64,000 nucleotides of DNA, from the NCBI GenBank assembly GCA_028622995.1, contig JAJQJQ010000006.1, positions 7,750,001 to 7,814,000 on the forward strand, read 5' to 3'. The translations under genes were made by a program, and so were the position numbers. Of the stretch, positions 1 through 11,297 are shown piece after piece. The notes beneath the pieces were generated by a model. That model was not told the DNA's origin. It worked only from the letters and a program-made list of their open reading frames with translations, and ran no database searches. The stretch comes from Panagrolaimus kolymaensis. Its lineage: Eukaryota; Nematoda; Chromadorea; Rhabditida; Panagrolaimidae. Positions within the stretch are counted from its first letter, which is position 1; each line of letters starts with the position of its first letter.

Positions 1-103
1 AACTTTCAGGTCTCTGCATTTTATCTTCGCGACCTTTTTTCTGATTAAAGAGTTGCATCCGAAGTTAAAGGACTATTTCCAAAATCAATGAAAAAAAACT
101 TAC

Positions 104-426
104 TTTAAATATAAACGTTTCATTAAATACCGGATTCAAAGATTTTCTTTGAACTTTAGTTTGAAATTTTTTCTTTTTATCTGGCATTAAAAATAATTTT
201 ACATATGGATCTGATGTTCCACCCAAATCCATAGCAGGCAATTCTTCAGCTGATATTATTACCACCGTTAGCTAAAAGTCTTTTGGTGATTTTTTTATTC
301 TCAGTTCTTTTTTTAAGCTGAGAAAAAAAAACTTACAGCATTTTTATCAAAATCATAATCTAATTTATATGATAATCTTCCAAGATATTTTTTTTCTTTA
401 TCATCCTTTTTTACTGCGTGCGACAT
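104..426 (-). CDS. Synaptotagmin, C2A region (gene continues past window start)
   Basis: Two minus-strand exons, 426-337 and 271-104, join in phase 0. The protein reads through [18 protein letters not shown] and then a C2A core with [33 protein letters not shown] and [12 protein letters not shown]. This matches the first half of a synaptotagmin C2A domain, including the GTSDPY calcium-loop aspartate and the polylysine strand. Synaptotagmins are calcium sensors for vesicle fusion. The exon at 104 ends in a good donor, and the next exon, which should carry the PFNE...DFDRFSRHD part, is not in bases 1-97, so the gene is cut by the window. The ATG at 426 would give a protein without the usual N-terminal membrane anchor. 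The frame stays open upstream to an AG at about 472, so this ATG may be internal or an alternative start. Which synaptotagmin paralogue it is cannot be told. Confidence 0.8.
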
Positions 427-2589
427 AATTAAAAAATTATATTTATAAATAAATATAAAAAATAAAACTGAAAATAGCTTTAATTAATTTTAAAAAAATA
501 TTTTGGAGTAATTATAATTTTTTTCTAAACATTTTAACAAATAAAAGCACACGAAAATAGAGGAGTCACGCTTTATTTTCTAAAATACTGCCCCATAAAA
601 AGGGTGATAACTTTCCATGAAAAATGGGATTCATAACATTCAAGAAAAGCAATTTCAAACCCAATTCAAAAAGATTTATTCTCATAAAAAACGCAAACGA
701 GAATCTTTTGTTTTTCTCTTTAAAAGCATATGATTCATTCTAAAAAGCAAATGAGAGAGAAGTCAAAACAGGCATATTCAATGGCATTTTTAAATGAGTA
801 TTTATACGAAAAAAACTAAAGTGGTAATAACTATGTTTAGGAATCATACTCTTGGAACCCCATAATAATTCCATCAACACCCTCTCAAATAATAATAACC
901 TTGTATTGTAAAAAATTATTAAAAACAAATATTAAAATTTTGAGCAATAAAAATAATAAAAATAAAAGAAAAAATTGCAGGGAACCTTTGAAAATTTTTG
1001 AAGTCCATTATTATAATTTAAAAGAAGAGGGATAATAATAATTGATGTTTGTGTTTTAAAAAAATTTAAAAAATATTTATTGTGGGCGGTTTTTTTCCTT
1101 CATTAAATGAGTTTATAGTAAATAAACGCAGTCATGAAAACATTTATTATTATATTTGTTTATATTAATGTAATATAATAAATAAACAAAATTTAAAATA
1201 ATTATAAAGTTATTAAACTTTACGTAGGTTGAAAAAAATGGTTTTTGGGCGGTGGAAAAAAATCTGATGTCAAATATTTTTTGGACTTTTAACAATCGCA
1301 AAAAAGTAATAATTTTGATATAAAATAGTAACTTTTTTGTTGATTAGCAAGGATTCATCCCACAAAAGGAAATAAGAGTTTAAAATCTTGGATGTCTTCT
1401 TCGCCTATTTTCTTGAACTAGTTTGTTACAGTATAGTAGTTTATAACAAAGTGGCATCTAAATAAACCATCTTTATTTATTTATTGACAATTTGTAATAA
1501 CAAATTTTATCTATATTTTTTTTCAAAGCTAATGATCACTTCATAAAAATGCTGTAAATAAGAAATAAACAAAATTCCCTTGAGTAAATTTGTCGCAAAA
1601 AAAATTATTCCACAAAAAAGGCAAGAAAATAAACGGAGTGTGTCGCTGTTTTTTTTTCGTTAAAAAGAAAATTTGGGCAATTCTCAAAGGAAAATAAGAA
1701 GGAAAAAATAGGAGATGTGAGTGGTGTCAAAAAGTCATCTAAATTGCAGCTATGCCAAGCTAAGAAGAAAAGAAAAAATTCAAAAAGAAGTTGTTCTTCT
1801 CAAATAAATGAGATTTTTTTCCTTTCGTTTCATTGGGAGGCTATTTTTGCAAAAACTCTAGATTCGAAAAAAGAAGAAGATAAACTTCTGAAGTTCGCAA
1901 ATTTTTTTCTTTGTTTTCAGGAAATCCAAATAGGCGAGAGAGAAAAAAAGACACTAAAAATTGCTTCTTCAAAAAATCATCAAAAAAAGCAAGCGATAAA
2001 ATAAATTGCATTTAAACATGTTTTTTTTTACTTTTTTAAAGGGTAATAAAAGCGCAGCAGCGACTTCAAAAATAGAGAAGAGGGAATCCTAGAATCCTTG
2101 ATGCACGAGGCTCAAACCCTTCGTTTTTCCCAAATTTAATCAATCTTTGACCAAATAAAAAGAGTAAACTTTTGCTTTGCAAAAACCTTTAAAAAAATCG
2201 GCGGACTCATGTTTTTATAAAAAAAGAGCAAAGTTTAATCGGCTTCAAGGCTTCTCATCTTCGAGAAATAGAAGCTTGCTTGAAGTTTTTGAAAAGCTAT
2301 TATTTTTATTATTCAACCGCAGACATGGCCGCCACAGCTATTTTATATGAGTAATAATAGAGCACCCAGGTGCGGGTGGATGGAGAAGACAGAAGCAATT
2401 ATAATTGTTTTGGGTTTTTTGAGATACTAAGGAAAAGGAAAAAGAATCTTTCTTTCTTTTTTTTTGAAGCTTTAAATGTCTGTAAGGACAAAATGTAGCT
2501 TTTATTATTTATTTATTTTTGCTGTGGTTTTTCATAATACACTTTTCAGACAGGGTTTAATTAAAAAACTATAAAAAAATTAAAAGCTG
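427..2589. other. Intergenic, AT-rich, no supported gene
   Basis: Upstream of the synaptotagmin exons. I see only A/T-rich sequence and short lysine- and phenylalanine-rich open frames without splice structure. It may hold regulatory sequence or far-upstream synaptotagmin exons, but nothing can be assigned. Confidence 0.5.
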
Positions 2590-2597
2590 ATTACAAC

Positions 2598-3035
2598 TAG
2601 TGTTAAATTACCGACCGAAAAGTCGGTAATTACCGACTTACCGACCGACTTTTTACCGACCGATTTACCGACCGACCGTTTTTTTATACCGACATTTTAC
2701 CGACTTTACCGACCGACAAAATTTTCTACCGACATTTTTTTCTCAAGTTCTTATCAGAATTTGTTTTTCTTAAAAAGTTAATTGAAATACTAATTTTTTC
2801 GATGTTATTATAACTTTAGTATTAGAAAAAATGTATTTTTGACTAAAAACCGAAAGTTTTGTTTATTTTTTAACTCGAAAAATTTTTTTATACCGATTTA
2901 TTACTGACCGATTTACCGACCGACCATATTTTTATACCGACTTTTTACCGACTTTACCGACCGAGAGCAATTTCCATACCGACAATTTTTTGAATTTACC
3001 GACTTTTTTGTCGGTCGGTCGGTAATTTAACACTA
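2598..3035. mobile_element. Non-autonomous hAT-like MITE with ACCGAC-repeat subterminal regions
   Basis: A 438-bp element with perfect terminal inverted repeats of about 21 bp, starting TAGTGTTAAATTACCGACCG at both ends. It is flanked by a perfect 8-bp duplication, ATTACAAC, at 2590-2597 and 3036-3043. An 8-bp target duplication together with a terminal TAGTG (fitting YARNG) is diagnostic of the hAT superfamily. The subterminal regions carry more than a dozen ACCGAC or ACCGACCG units, the kind of repeated motif hAT transposases can bind. The central 200 bp is ordinary AT-rich DNA with no transposase frame, so it would need a transposase in trans. The perfect duplication and repeats suggest recent insertion. 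Confidence 0.88.
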
Positions 3036-3043
3036 ATTACAAC

Positions 3044-5216
3044 CATAACTAAATATAAATAAATTGACTACAATTTACGGAAATATTTTTTGGTTGACTA
3101 AAAGTCTGAAAAGTTCAAAGATTCGTGAAATTCTTATATCTTCTTGATAACAAAAAAAAAACAATGGGAAAGAAAATAATAATGAGGTTGAAAGGAAAGG
3201 TCAACATTCTATTAAACTTCATGTTTAGGTTCCATGATTAAATCCAGTATGATTTATAACGTCTTGTATGTATTAACTTTTTAAGTATGAAATAAGAAAT
3301 TGTAATAAAACAGATAAAAACCAGAGAACGAGAAAATATATATTAAAATTTCGGTTAAAATTTTAAAGCTTTCAAAAAAATTAGTACATATTCAAAGCCA
3401 TTTTTTTATTTGGAACAAAAAAAGATAAAAGCAAAAGAAGAAAGTCCTTCCATTTAAAAAAAAGAAAAATTCCTTTTAAAGTATCAAGTGGTTTTTTAAC
3501 ATTATTATTACGAGAGAAGAAGAAGAAAAAAGAAGAGGAGAAAAAGAAAGACAAGGGAAGAAGAATAAATTCACACGAAATAAAATTTCACTAAAACAAC
3601 AACAATAAAAATAAATTCCAACATTAAAGAAAATTTATAAAATAAAATTATACAAAAAAGTATCATCTTTATCATTCATCTCTTAGGAATTATTTGTTTT
3701 TTTATTTCACTCAAGAGCAGTTTTAAAAAAATTAAAAATAAATGAATATGCATGAAGTGTTGTTATTGATCAAATGAGCCCTCCTTGAGTAGTTTAGTTT
3801 TTAAGTCTTCATCAGATGAAGACCAAAAAAAAGGAAGAAGAAAAGCTTAAAAACATGCAACAACAACAAAAAAAATACACCAAGTAGTAGTTAGCTGCAA
3901 GCAGAAATAGAAGCAAAAAAAAAAACACAGAGAAAAAATGCATCTTTTTTTTTATTTTGGAAAACTATGTACTACTTCTGCTGGCAAAAAAAAAAGCACT
4001 CGCGCTCGCTCGAGTTAACGCCATCCCCAACTACTACTACCACCGCCATCGTTTTTTGCTGGCTTCAAATGAGAAGAAAAAAAGCTGGCGTTGTCGACAA
4101 CGACGATGAAAATGAAGCAAACAAGCAAGCATTAAAGAAAAAGGCAAAAACGAAAAAAAAAATTTATTTTAGTGTGGGCGCTTTTTTTTTAGATGTCCAG
4201 AAGTGATGAAGCTCATGATGTTGTTGTTTTTTTATTTCTGGATGAAAGAAGAAGAGAGGATGGCTGCAATGGCGGCATTGAAGCTCTTTGATTACTTTTT
4301 TTGTTTGCTTGAATGCCAAAGCTTTTTCTTTTTCTTCTTCAATTTTTTTTTATGTCAAATAAGAGTGTAATCGAGAAAGGCTCAACAACATTCAGAAAAA
4401 AAAAACAAATTTATTCTTTTTTAGAAAAAAAATTCAAAGAAATTTTTTTTATTTGAAACTAATAAAAAAACAAGCAGCCGATTTTATTAAAGGTTTTTTA
4501 TGGCTTTGGTTTCTTTTGTATTTGAAAAGCAAAAAAAAAAATTGAAGAAAAAACATAAAAGCAAAAAAATAGTTTTTCTTCCGGAACCACCAAATGCAAG
4601 TAGCAAAGGAAATAGTTAAAAGTGGCCGAATTTGTTTTTTTTGTTTTTCCAGAAAAAAAGCTCCAATTTGCGAGAGTAAATTATGCAATTAATCATAGTT
4701 ACTTACATACATGCTTCTGGAAAATGACCTCCACCACCGCCGAAAAGAAAAATACATCAATTTTCAAAACATATTTTTTGACAGATGCAAAAAAATGGAA
4801 TAAAAGGTTTCTGTCTGAAATATTAAAGCGAGATAAAAAGGATAACATAAAAAATAAAGAGAATAAATTTATGTGTTTTCGTTTCGCTTTGTTAGTTTCA
4901 TAGAAAAAAGACAAATTTGCAAAATTAAAAAAAATGATCATGCTTTTTACGCGAGCACAAACAAATCTTACTGTATTGCTTTTAGGCAAAGTTAAAAGCT
5001 TATTAATCAAAGAAAAAAATGCAACGTAATATTGCTAAAATAAAAACATACTTACAATTTAGAGGTATTCCATATTTACAACGATTTATTTTCATGGCAT
5101 TCACGAAAATAAAAATACTTAACAAATAACCTTTAAATATATTTTTCTTTAATCACCTTCAAATCACTCTCATCGTTATTTGTAGATAATAAACATTTTT
5201 TCTTTTCATTAAATTT
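3044..5216. other. Intergenic, AT-rich, with a homopurine tract
   Basis: No gene is supported. A 40-base pure purine run (GAGA/GAAGAA type) lies at 3512-3551, and the region is otherwise dominated by A and T runs. The open frames at 4449-5010 on both strands are low-complexity phenylalanine/lysine strings that mirror each other and are not convincing as genes. Confidence 0.5.
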
Positions 5217-5565
5217 ATGTCTCTAGATGATTTGAAAAAGATGATCACGCTTACGTTGAACGAATTGAAACTTTCTGGTGGCATACAATCAGATTGTTCC
5301 TTGAATGAATTCATCGACTTTATTAAAAGTTTATCCAAGCTTAACAAGCTTGAGTAAGTTTCTTGACATTAGCTTGTTTTCAAAACTTTTTATATTTGTT
5401 TTTTTATATAGTTTCTTTTTGGAGCATCACCAAAGTGTTTATTTCTTCGATATCAAGAATATATTTAAAAATATATTTTTGTTAACCTCATACATTCTCG
5501 AAAGATTATCTATCACCTCTCAAAGTTGTCATTTCCCTTTGATTCGTTTTACAAAGTTTTGTTAA
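5217..5565 (+). pseudogene. 5'-truncated copy of the F-box-like family
   Basis: Two exons, 5217-5353 and 5412-5565, give 96 residues starting MSLDDLKKMITLTLNELKL and continuing with SGGIQSDCSLNEFIDFIKSL. This is the C-terminal half of the F-box-like family seen at 21501, 26277, 31036 and 53730, and the intron sits at the same place with the same phase. The N-terminal F-box-like domain is missing: a stop codon lies about ten codons before the ATG and no acceptor explains the start. Both splice sites and the frame are intact. It may therefore be either a young truncated pseudogene or a mini-gene that expresses only the C-terminal domain. Confidence 0.7.
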
Positions 5566-5819
5566 ATCGTAATTTTCACTTGTTTTAAAAGTTTTTGTAC
5601 TTTAAGTTAATTTCATTTCGATAGTTTTTTGTTTGTTTCTTCACTCCTCTTTCTCTCTCTCTTGTTATAAGTTCAAAATTGACTCACAATGTTTATATTT
5701 GCTCTATTGAAAGAATTCAGCATTGCAACCAACAACGACCAGCTGGTTTTTAAAAGCAAAAAAAGAAATGTGTTTTTTCTTTTTCTATTTGTTCGTATTT
5801 CTTCAGCACATCAATATGG
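5566..5819. other. Spacer between truncated copy and SINE
   Basis: T-rich sequence downstream of the truncated F-box-like copy. No gene seen. Confidence 0.4.
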
Positions 5820-5925
5820 GTCGCGGTGGTGCAGTGGCTTTGATCGAGCCATAACGAACCTTAACTACAAGGTTCGGAGTTACCAAATGCCGGCGGCCCT
5901 TGAGAACCGTTCCTTTCCCCCCAAA
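5820..5925 (+). mobile_element. tRNA-derived SINE (degenerate)
   Basis: A GC-richer island in AT-rich DNA. An A-box-like TGGTGCAGTGG sits at 5827-5837 and a B-box-like GGTTCGGAGTT at 5871-5881. Their 44-base separation is the spacing found in tRNA genes. The T-arm cannot form a proper stem (three or more mismatches) and the acceptor arms do not pair, so this is not a working tRNA. A tRNA-derived SINE head fits best, followed by a C-run and A-rich tail to about 5925. The exact ends and any target duplication are unclear. Confidence 0.5.
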
Positions 5926-6360
5926 ACAAACACATTTTTGCTTCTTTTTTTTAATTGGGTGATAGACGACGACCTTTTCATAATTTTAATATTTTTTATA
6001 ATTTGATTATTAAATATTAGGCATAAAAATTGGATAAAATTAAAGCATTTGTGTTGAAAATTATTACCGTAAAAATTTTAGAGTTCCCATTTTTTTGTTG
6101 TGCCTAAAAAAATATTGTGGCCTCATGTCGAAGACGTCTCCAAAGCAACCATTTTACTCGTTTCCTTCATTCTTTCAAACTTTTCTTTTTTGTCAAAAAA
6201 CTAGCTTTTTTCGTTGAATTCTTCGGTCAACAAACAAAACAAACTACAAAAAATTGATTTTGATAAAGCATTTTTTGTCTATTGTTGAATATTATGTCTT
6301 TATCGGTAGTTTCTCTTTTGCCTTATTTATGTGTAACATTAATGAATAATTTGATTTCAT
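5926..6360. other. 5' region of the steroid reductase gene
   Basis: No gene is seen in this stretch. It ends at the TTTTTCAG acceptor just before the start codon at 6383 and probably holds the promoter and outron of that gene. Confidence 0.4.
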
Positions 6361-6382
6361 TTTTCAGGACAAATTTACTGCA

Positions 6383-7450
6383 ATGATGGATTGGATGTTT
6401 TCAATGAATGAAAAAGAACTCATCATTTATTTGGCTTATGCCATGATTGCTAGTGGAATTATTACATTTTTGTATATGACCATTAGTGGACAACGAGCAA
6501 CCTATGGAAGATATGGAAATGAAGCATTTTTCAATCAAGTATGTTCAATTTTTCGTGTATCAAAGGCATCCGAAAGTACTACTCATTTTGAAATGAGATG
6601 CTTATAACAGAGTTATAGCTACCTTATTCATGTCATTTATTGATTATTTGAAACTAATGGAATCATTTTTAGTTCGCTGTCAATGCTCGAGTTGGTTGGT
6701 TTATTCAAGAACTTCCATCATTGGTTCTTCCTGCAATTGCTTTATCATATTATGGTCAAAATTTAACCATTGCCAAGTTCATTGCTTTTGCAATGTTTGC
6801 TGTACATTATTGGAACCGGTATGTTAATATATCTAAAGTATTCAAGAATCAACATCTCTCTTTAGAACTCTCATCTTTCCATGGTTGATTACTGGTGGCA
6901 AACCAACTCCTCCTCATCTCTGGCTTATGGGTGTTTTCTTTTGTCTTTGGAATGGATACATTCAAGGTTTTTACCACATCAAATATGCTGATTATCCAAG
7001 CAGTCATCCTCGTGAACTTTTGAGCCTTTTTGGTATTGCTCTTTTCTTTATGGGCATGTTCATCAACATTCATTCTGACTCGATCTTGCGCAATTTGCGT
7101 AAACCTGGTGAAAACGGATATAAAATTCCTCGAGGTTTGTTTCAACTTCTTTTTACAGCTTCTTTCATCACTAGTTTTTCAGGTGGCATGTTTGAATTTG
7201 TTTCGGGTGCAAATTTCTTGGGTGAAATTCTTGAATGGACTGGTTATGCTATTTATTGTCGTACGATGCCTGCTATAGCTTTTGCTATTTTCACTGCATC
7301 TAATATTGGTCCTCGTGCTGTTCATCATCATAAGTGAGTCATTTCAAGTTGAATACTATCAATATAATCATTATTATTTTTAGCTGGTATCTCTCTAAGT
7401 TTGAAGATTATCCTAAAGATCGGAAAGCTGTTGTTCCTTTGCTCATGTAA
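6383..7450 (+). CDS. 3-oxo-5-alpha-steroid 4-dehydrogenase (SRD5A1/2 type)
   Basis: Exons 6383-6538, 6673-6818, 6866-7134, 7183-7333 and 7384-7450 give 262 residues, close to the 254-260 usual for the family. The enzyme reduces the 4,5 double bond of 3-oxo-steroids with NADPH in the ER membrane. Visible family motifs are ARVGWFIQELPS, NIHSDSILRNLRKPGE, the SGANFLGEILEWTGY cofactor region, and the C-terminal FEDYPKDRKAVVP. Several hydrophobic segments alternate through the protein. A TTTTTCAG acceptor at 6361-6367, 15 bases before the ATG, suggests SL trans-splicing or a 5'UTR intron. A poly(A) signal AATAAA lies at 7542-7547. In nematodes the substrate may be dafachronic-acid-type or other sterols; this is inference. 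Confidence 0.93.
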
Positions 7451-7662
7451 TTTGATTTTTATGTTATTTTTTTGGTTGTGCATTTTCTTTAAATTCTTGT
7501 CAGTTTTCTAGTTTATGTTGTTTACTTTTCTTTGTTTTTTGAATAAAGTTCTTTTACGTTTTCGAAAGCATCTTATTGTATTGTAGTAATATTTTACACT
7601 ATTTTTTCTTTTTTTTGGCAGTTGTTCACATAGCTGATTGTGAAAGAAGCTGTAGCCATTAC

Positions 7663-7811
7663 CAGTGTTGTTCCTTGTCATTTTTCCCGCCCGTCGCCCG
7701 CTCGCCGCCCGCGGCATTTCCAAAAACTCGCCCGCGCCCGCCCGCCGCCCGCGGGCGGGCGCCTGCGGGCGGCTCGCGGGCGGGCGAAGAGCGGGCGAAG
7801 GAACATCACTG
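7663..7811. mobile_element. 149-bp hAT-like MITE with CGCCCG-rich core
   Basis: Terminal inverted repeats CAGTGTTGTTCCTT and CAGTGATGTTCCTT (one mismatch in 14) are flanked by a perfect 8-bp duplication, GCCATTAC, at 7655-7662 and 7812-7819. CAGTG fits the hAT end consensus YARNG. Between the ends is a strikingly GC-rich stretch of CGCCCG-type units that turns into its complement (CGGGCG), so the element can fold into a long hairpin. It lies 213 bp after the stop of the steroid reductase gene and just past that gene's poly(A) signal. No transposase is present. Confidence 0.88.
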
Positions 7812-7819
7812 GCCATTAC

Positions 7820-9080
7820 CATACTGTATATTTTTTAAAAGAATCTTTATAATCCGCCACATACAAAACTCATTTTGTTAATTGAAACTTTAATCATCAA
7901 AAACAAAAGAAAACAAACCTTTTTTGGCCATTATTGGATAGCCATTTATGTTTCCAACCATTTACCGCCTTTTATTTCTTTTCTTTTTTTTTCATTGGAA
8001 AGAATACTTACGTCAAATTTACTTGCATTGCCTTTCATCAAATTTTGACGGATAAAATTAAATTTGAAGCTTAAACAAACGGAGAGATTTCGTTTTTCCT
8101 TTTGCAGCATGTATGTATTTGGTTGGTTTTTTCCAATGTTTTTTATAGAGTTGCCATTTCATGTCAGTCAATGGCATTTTCTCTTTTTTTTTCTGTCTAT
8201 TGAAAAGCCTGACTTTATATTATATTGAAACGTTCTTATGGCGAATTCGCCTGTGCAAGATAAAGAAAAAAAGGCGCTTAAACACAAAAATGTGGATGGA
8301 TGATGTGAAGACCACTCCACAACTTGTGTATGTATCTTCTTTATCTTCACTTTTCTTTCCCTGTTCATTAAAAAATGCCAATGGCATTGCAACTTTTTTT
8401 AATGCTTTTATCGCTTTTTCGTTTGGTGTAATTATTTCTTTTTAGTCAACAGCAACAAAAAAAATCAGTCAAATCAGCAACACTGCATCAGTGAAAAAAA
8501 ACCTAACGACTTTTTTTTGTGGTGGCCAAAAAAATAACGAAGCCAAACACTTTTTTTTGCTGATTTTTTATATTCTTCTTTTCCTTCTTTGAGAATGGAC
8601 TAGACTGGACAGACAAGGGAGAGAGAGAGAAAGACAAGATAGAAAAAAAAGGGTGAAAGGTTGTTTGGTTGTTCTTCCTCTCTTTTTGATGTTCATATCA
8701 ACCTTTCAATACATCGCCTTTTTTTCGTTTTTTTACCTTTTGGTTGGTGTTGCAAATGGCGGAAAGAAAAAAAGTTAAAGGCAAAAACTCAAAGAAAAAT
8801 AATAAAAGAGTATCTTTTCAATTGTTGTTCCTAACCTTTTGTTTCTTCTGTTGTTGATAGACATGGCAGCAGCGGATAAAAAGCAGGCATGTTGAGAAAT
8901 TCCTTGTGTCATACATATTATCACCATCAGCTGATTATTTTTTTTTTCTCGTTGCTTTTTGTCTCTTTGATATATGTATTTGTTGTAAAATTGATTGATC
9001 TTTAACTTTTACTTTTACGCGAATTTTTTTTTATCACACAAACTCATTCTCGTACGTTTTAACAGTTCTCCTCTTTTTTT
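7820..9080. other. Intergenic, 5' region of PP2A B56 gene
   Basis: AT-rich with long T runs; no supported gene. A T-run followed by TCAG at 9081-9084 and a TTTTTTATAG at about 9095 precede the start codon of the next gene and could be a trans-splice site or 5'UTR intron end. Confidence 0.45.
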
Positions 9081-9168
9081 TCAGGAATTTATTTTTTATA
9101 GTAATATCTAATTTAAAACCGCCAAACTGTTTGCCGGAGCTTCTTCAACTTTACGTCAGTCTTCTGAC

Positions 9169-11251
9169 ATGCTTAAGGGCAAAAAGAAGGATGCAAAGGT
9201 TTGAAAACAATTTTTTATGCTAAGAATATATAAATTCCGTTGTATTTTTTTTTAGCCTGATAAAGATAAAGATAAGAAGGAAAAGAAAAAAGATGATCCA
9301 TCGACTTCAACCAATGGTGATCAAAGGCTTGTGCCATCAATAAAAACAGAAGATGTGGATCCCAATCAACCCAATGATGAAGAAGTTCCAGCAGATGCTC
9401 CACCACCTGCAGCATTAAAAAAGCCATCATATGTGATGGGTCCAGTTTCGCCCCAAAAAAATCGAAGGCATTCAAGTTCATTATTTAATATTAGCGCGAA
9501 TCGTGAACTTCAAAAATTACCTACTTTAAATGAATCCGAACCAAATCATCGCGAAGAATTATTCCTGGAAAAAATTCGACAATGTTGCGTTGTATTTGAT
9601 TTTGCAGCGGATCCATTATCAGATTTAAAATTTAAAGAAATTAAACGTGCTTCTTTAAATGAAATAATCGATCATGTTTCAAATAATCATGGAGTTTTAA
9701 CTGAAGTTATTTATCCTGAAGCAGTTCGAATGTTTTCATTAAATATTTTTCGAGTTCTTTCTCCTCCATCTAATCCATCTGGAGCTGAATATGATCCAGA
9801 TGAGGATGAACCTTCTCTAGAAGCTGCATGGCCACATTTACAACTTGTTTATGAATTCTTTTTACGATTTTTAGAATCACCCGATTTTCAAGCTAATATC
9901 GCTAAAAGATATATTGATCAAAGATTTGTTATCAAGGTAAGCCACATATATGGATGTCATACAATTGGTAATCAAAGACTCTTTTTTAGTTGCTTGATCT
10001 CTTTGATAGTGAAGATCCACGTGAACGAGATTTCCTCAAAACAACTTTACATCGAATTTATGGAAAATTTCTTGGCCTTCGTGCATTTATTCGTAAACAA
10101 ATTAATAATATTTTTTATACATTTATATATGAAACTGAAAGACATAATGGTATCGCAGAATTACTCGAAATTCTTGGTTCCATTATTAATGGATTTGCAA
10201 TGCCATTAAAAGAAGAGCATAAAACTTTTCTACTTCGTGTGCTGCTTCCTCTTCATAAAGCTAAATCCCTTAGCGTTTATCATCCACAACTTGCTTATTG
10301 TGTTGTTCAATTCTTGGATAAAGATTCATCCCTCACTGAAGCCGTGGTAAATAGTTTACTAAAATATTGGCCGAAAGTTCATTCACCTAAAGAAGTTATG
10401 TTTTTAAATGAATTAGAAGAAATCTTAGATGTTATGGAACCAAATGAATTTAAAAAAGTTATGGTACCTATGTTTCATCAAATTGCGAGATGTGTTTCAT
10501 CTCCACATTTTCAAGTTGCTGAACGTGCACTTTATTATTGGAATAATGATTATGTTATGACACAAATAAATGAAAATGCTCAAGTTATTTTACCTATTAT
10601 GTTTCCAGCATTATATAAAAATTCTAGAAATCATTGGAATAAGTAAGCCAATTGTGCAAACCTTTCATAAGTAAATGCCCCATTTTTTAGAACCATCACG
10701 GGATTAATTTATAATGCATTAAAATTATTTATGGAAGAAAATCAAAAGCTTTTTGATACATGTACCCAAAATTATAATAAGCAACGAGAGCAAGAGAAAA
10801 AGGTTTCAACTGAAAAGCAACGAAAATGGGAAGTTCTTGAAAAGCAAGCAAGAAATAATTCCAGCTATGATCAAGTTCAAAAGGAATTTAAAGGAACAGA
10901 CACGGGCGGATTATTTAGAAGTTATGAAGATGAAAATGGTGGTGGTAATGGTGATGTTAATATTAAACTTGAAAATATCAAAGAACATTCTTTGCCATTT
11001 GTGAGTTTACTGATTCCAAAAAAAAAACCGTAATCATGGAATTGCATTTTTTTTGTTGCAATTTCTCATAAATATTTTTAAAAAAAAATAATAATTTTTT
11101 ATTCTTATTTCAGAATTCTCCTGAAGCAAAAAAAGATCGAAACGTTATAAAACGATCCGAAGTTCCGCATGATCCATTAACGGATAAAGCTTTGGATTCA
11201 TATAAACGCCATGACAGTTATCTTAAAACGGTTTCAAATGCTAATGATTAA
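9169..11251 (+). CDS. Serine/threonine PP2A regulatory subunit B56 (B')
   Basis: Exons 9169-9198, 9256-9936, 9990-10642, 10691-11000 and 11114-11251 give 603 residues. The B56 subunit targets the PP2A AC core to substrates. After a charged, low-complexity N-terminus ([12 protein letters not shown], then PADAPPP), the conserved HEAT-like B56 core starts near residue 92 with NRELQKLP. It continues with [57 protein letters not shown] and YYWNNDY. This is close to animal B56 delta/gamma proteins. The C-terminal tail is basic and asparagine/glycine-rich, as in the longer isoforms. The first exon encodes only ten residues; an in-frame stop just upstream supports the ATG chosen. Poly(A) signal at 11292-11297. 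Confidence 0.95.
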
Positions 11252-11266
11252 TACAATACATACACA

Positions 11267-11284
11267 ACACACACACACACACAC
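11267..11284. repeat. (AC)9 microsatellite
   Basis: A perfect AC dinucleotide run in the 3'UTR of the PP2A B56 gene, eight bases before its AATAAA. Confidence 0.9.
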
Positions 11285-11297
11285 ATAGAGTAATAAA

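Noticed and set aside
1..97. A third synaptotagmin exon
   Set aside because: No frame gives the expected PFNE...DFDRFSRHD continuation of the C2A domain.
4449..5010. Overlapping open frames of 79-103 codons on both strands
   Set aside because: Low-complexity Phe/Lys strings that mirror each other across strands in AT-rich DNA; no splice sites, no motif.
5820..5892. A tRNA gene
   Set aside because: A and B boxes are correctly spaced, but the T and acceptor stems do not pair.
7508..7881. Arginine/alanine/proline-rich frames on both strands
   Set aside because: They are translations of the GC-rich core of the hAT-like element and lie inside it and its flanks.
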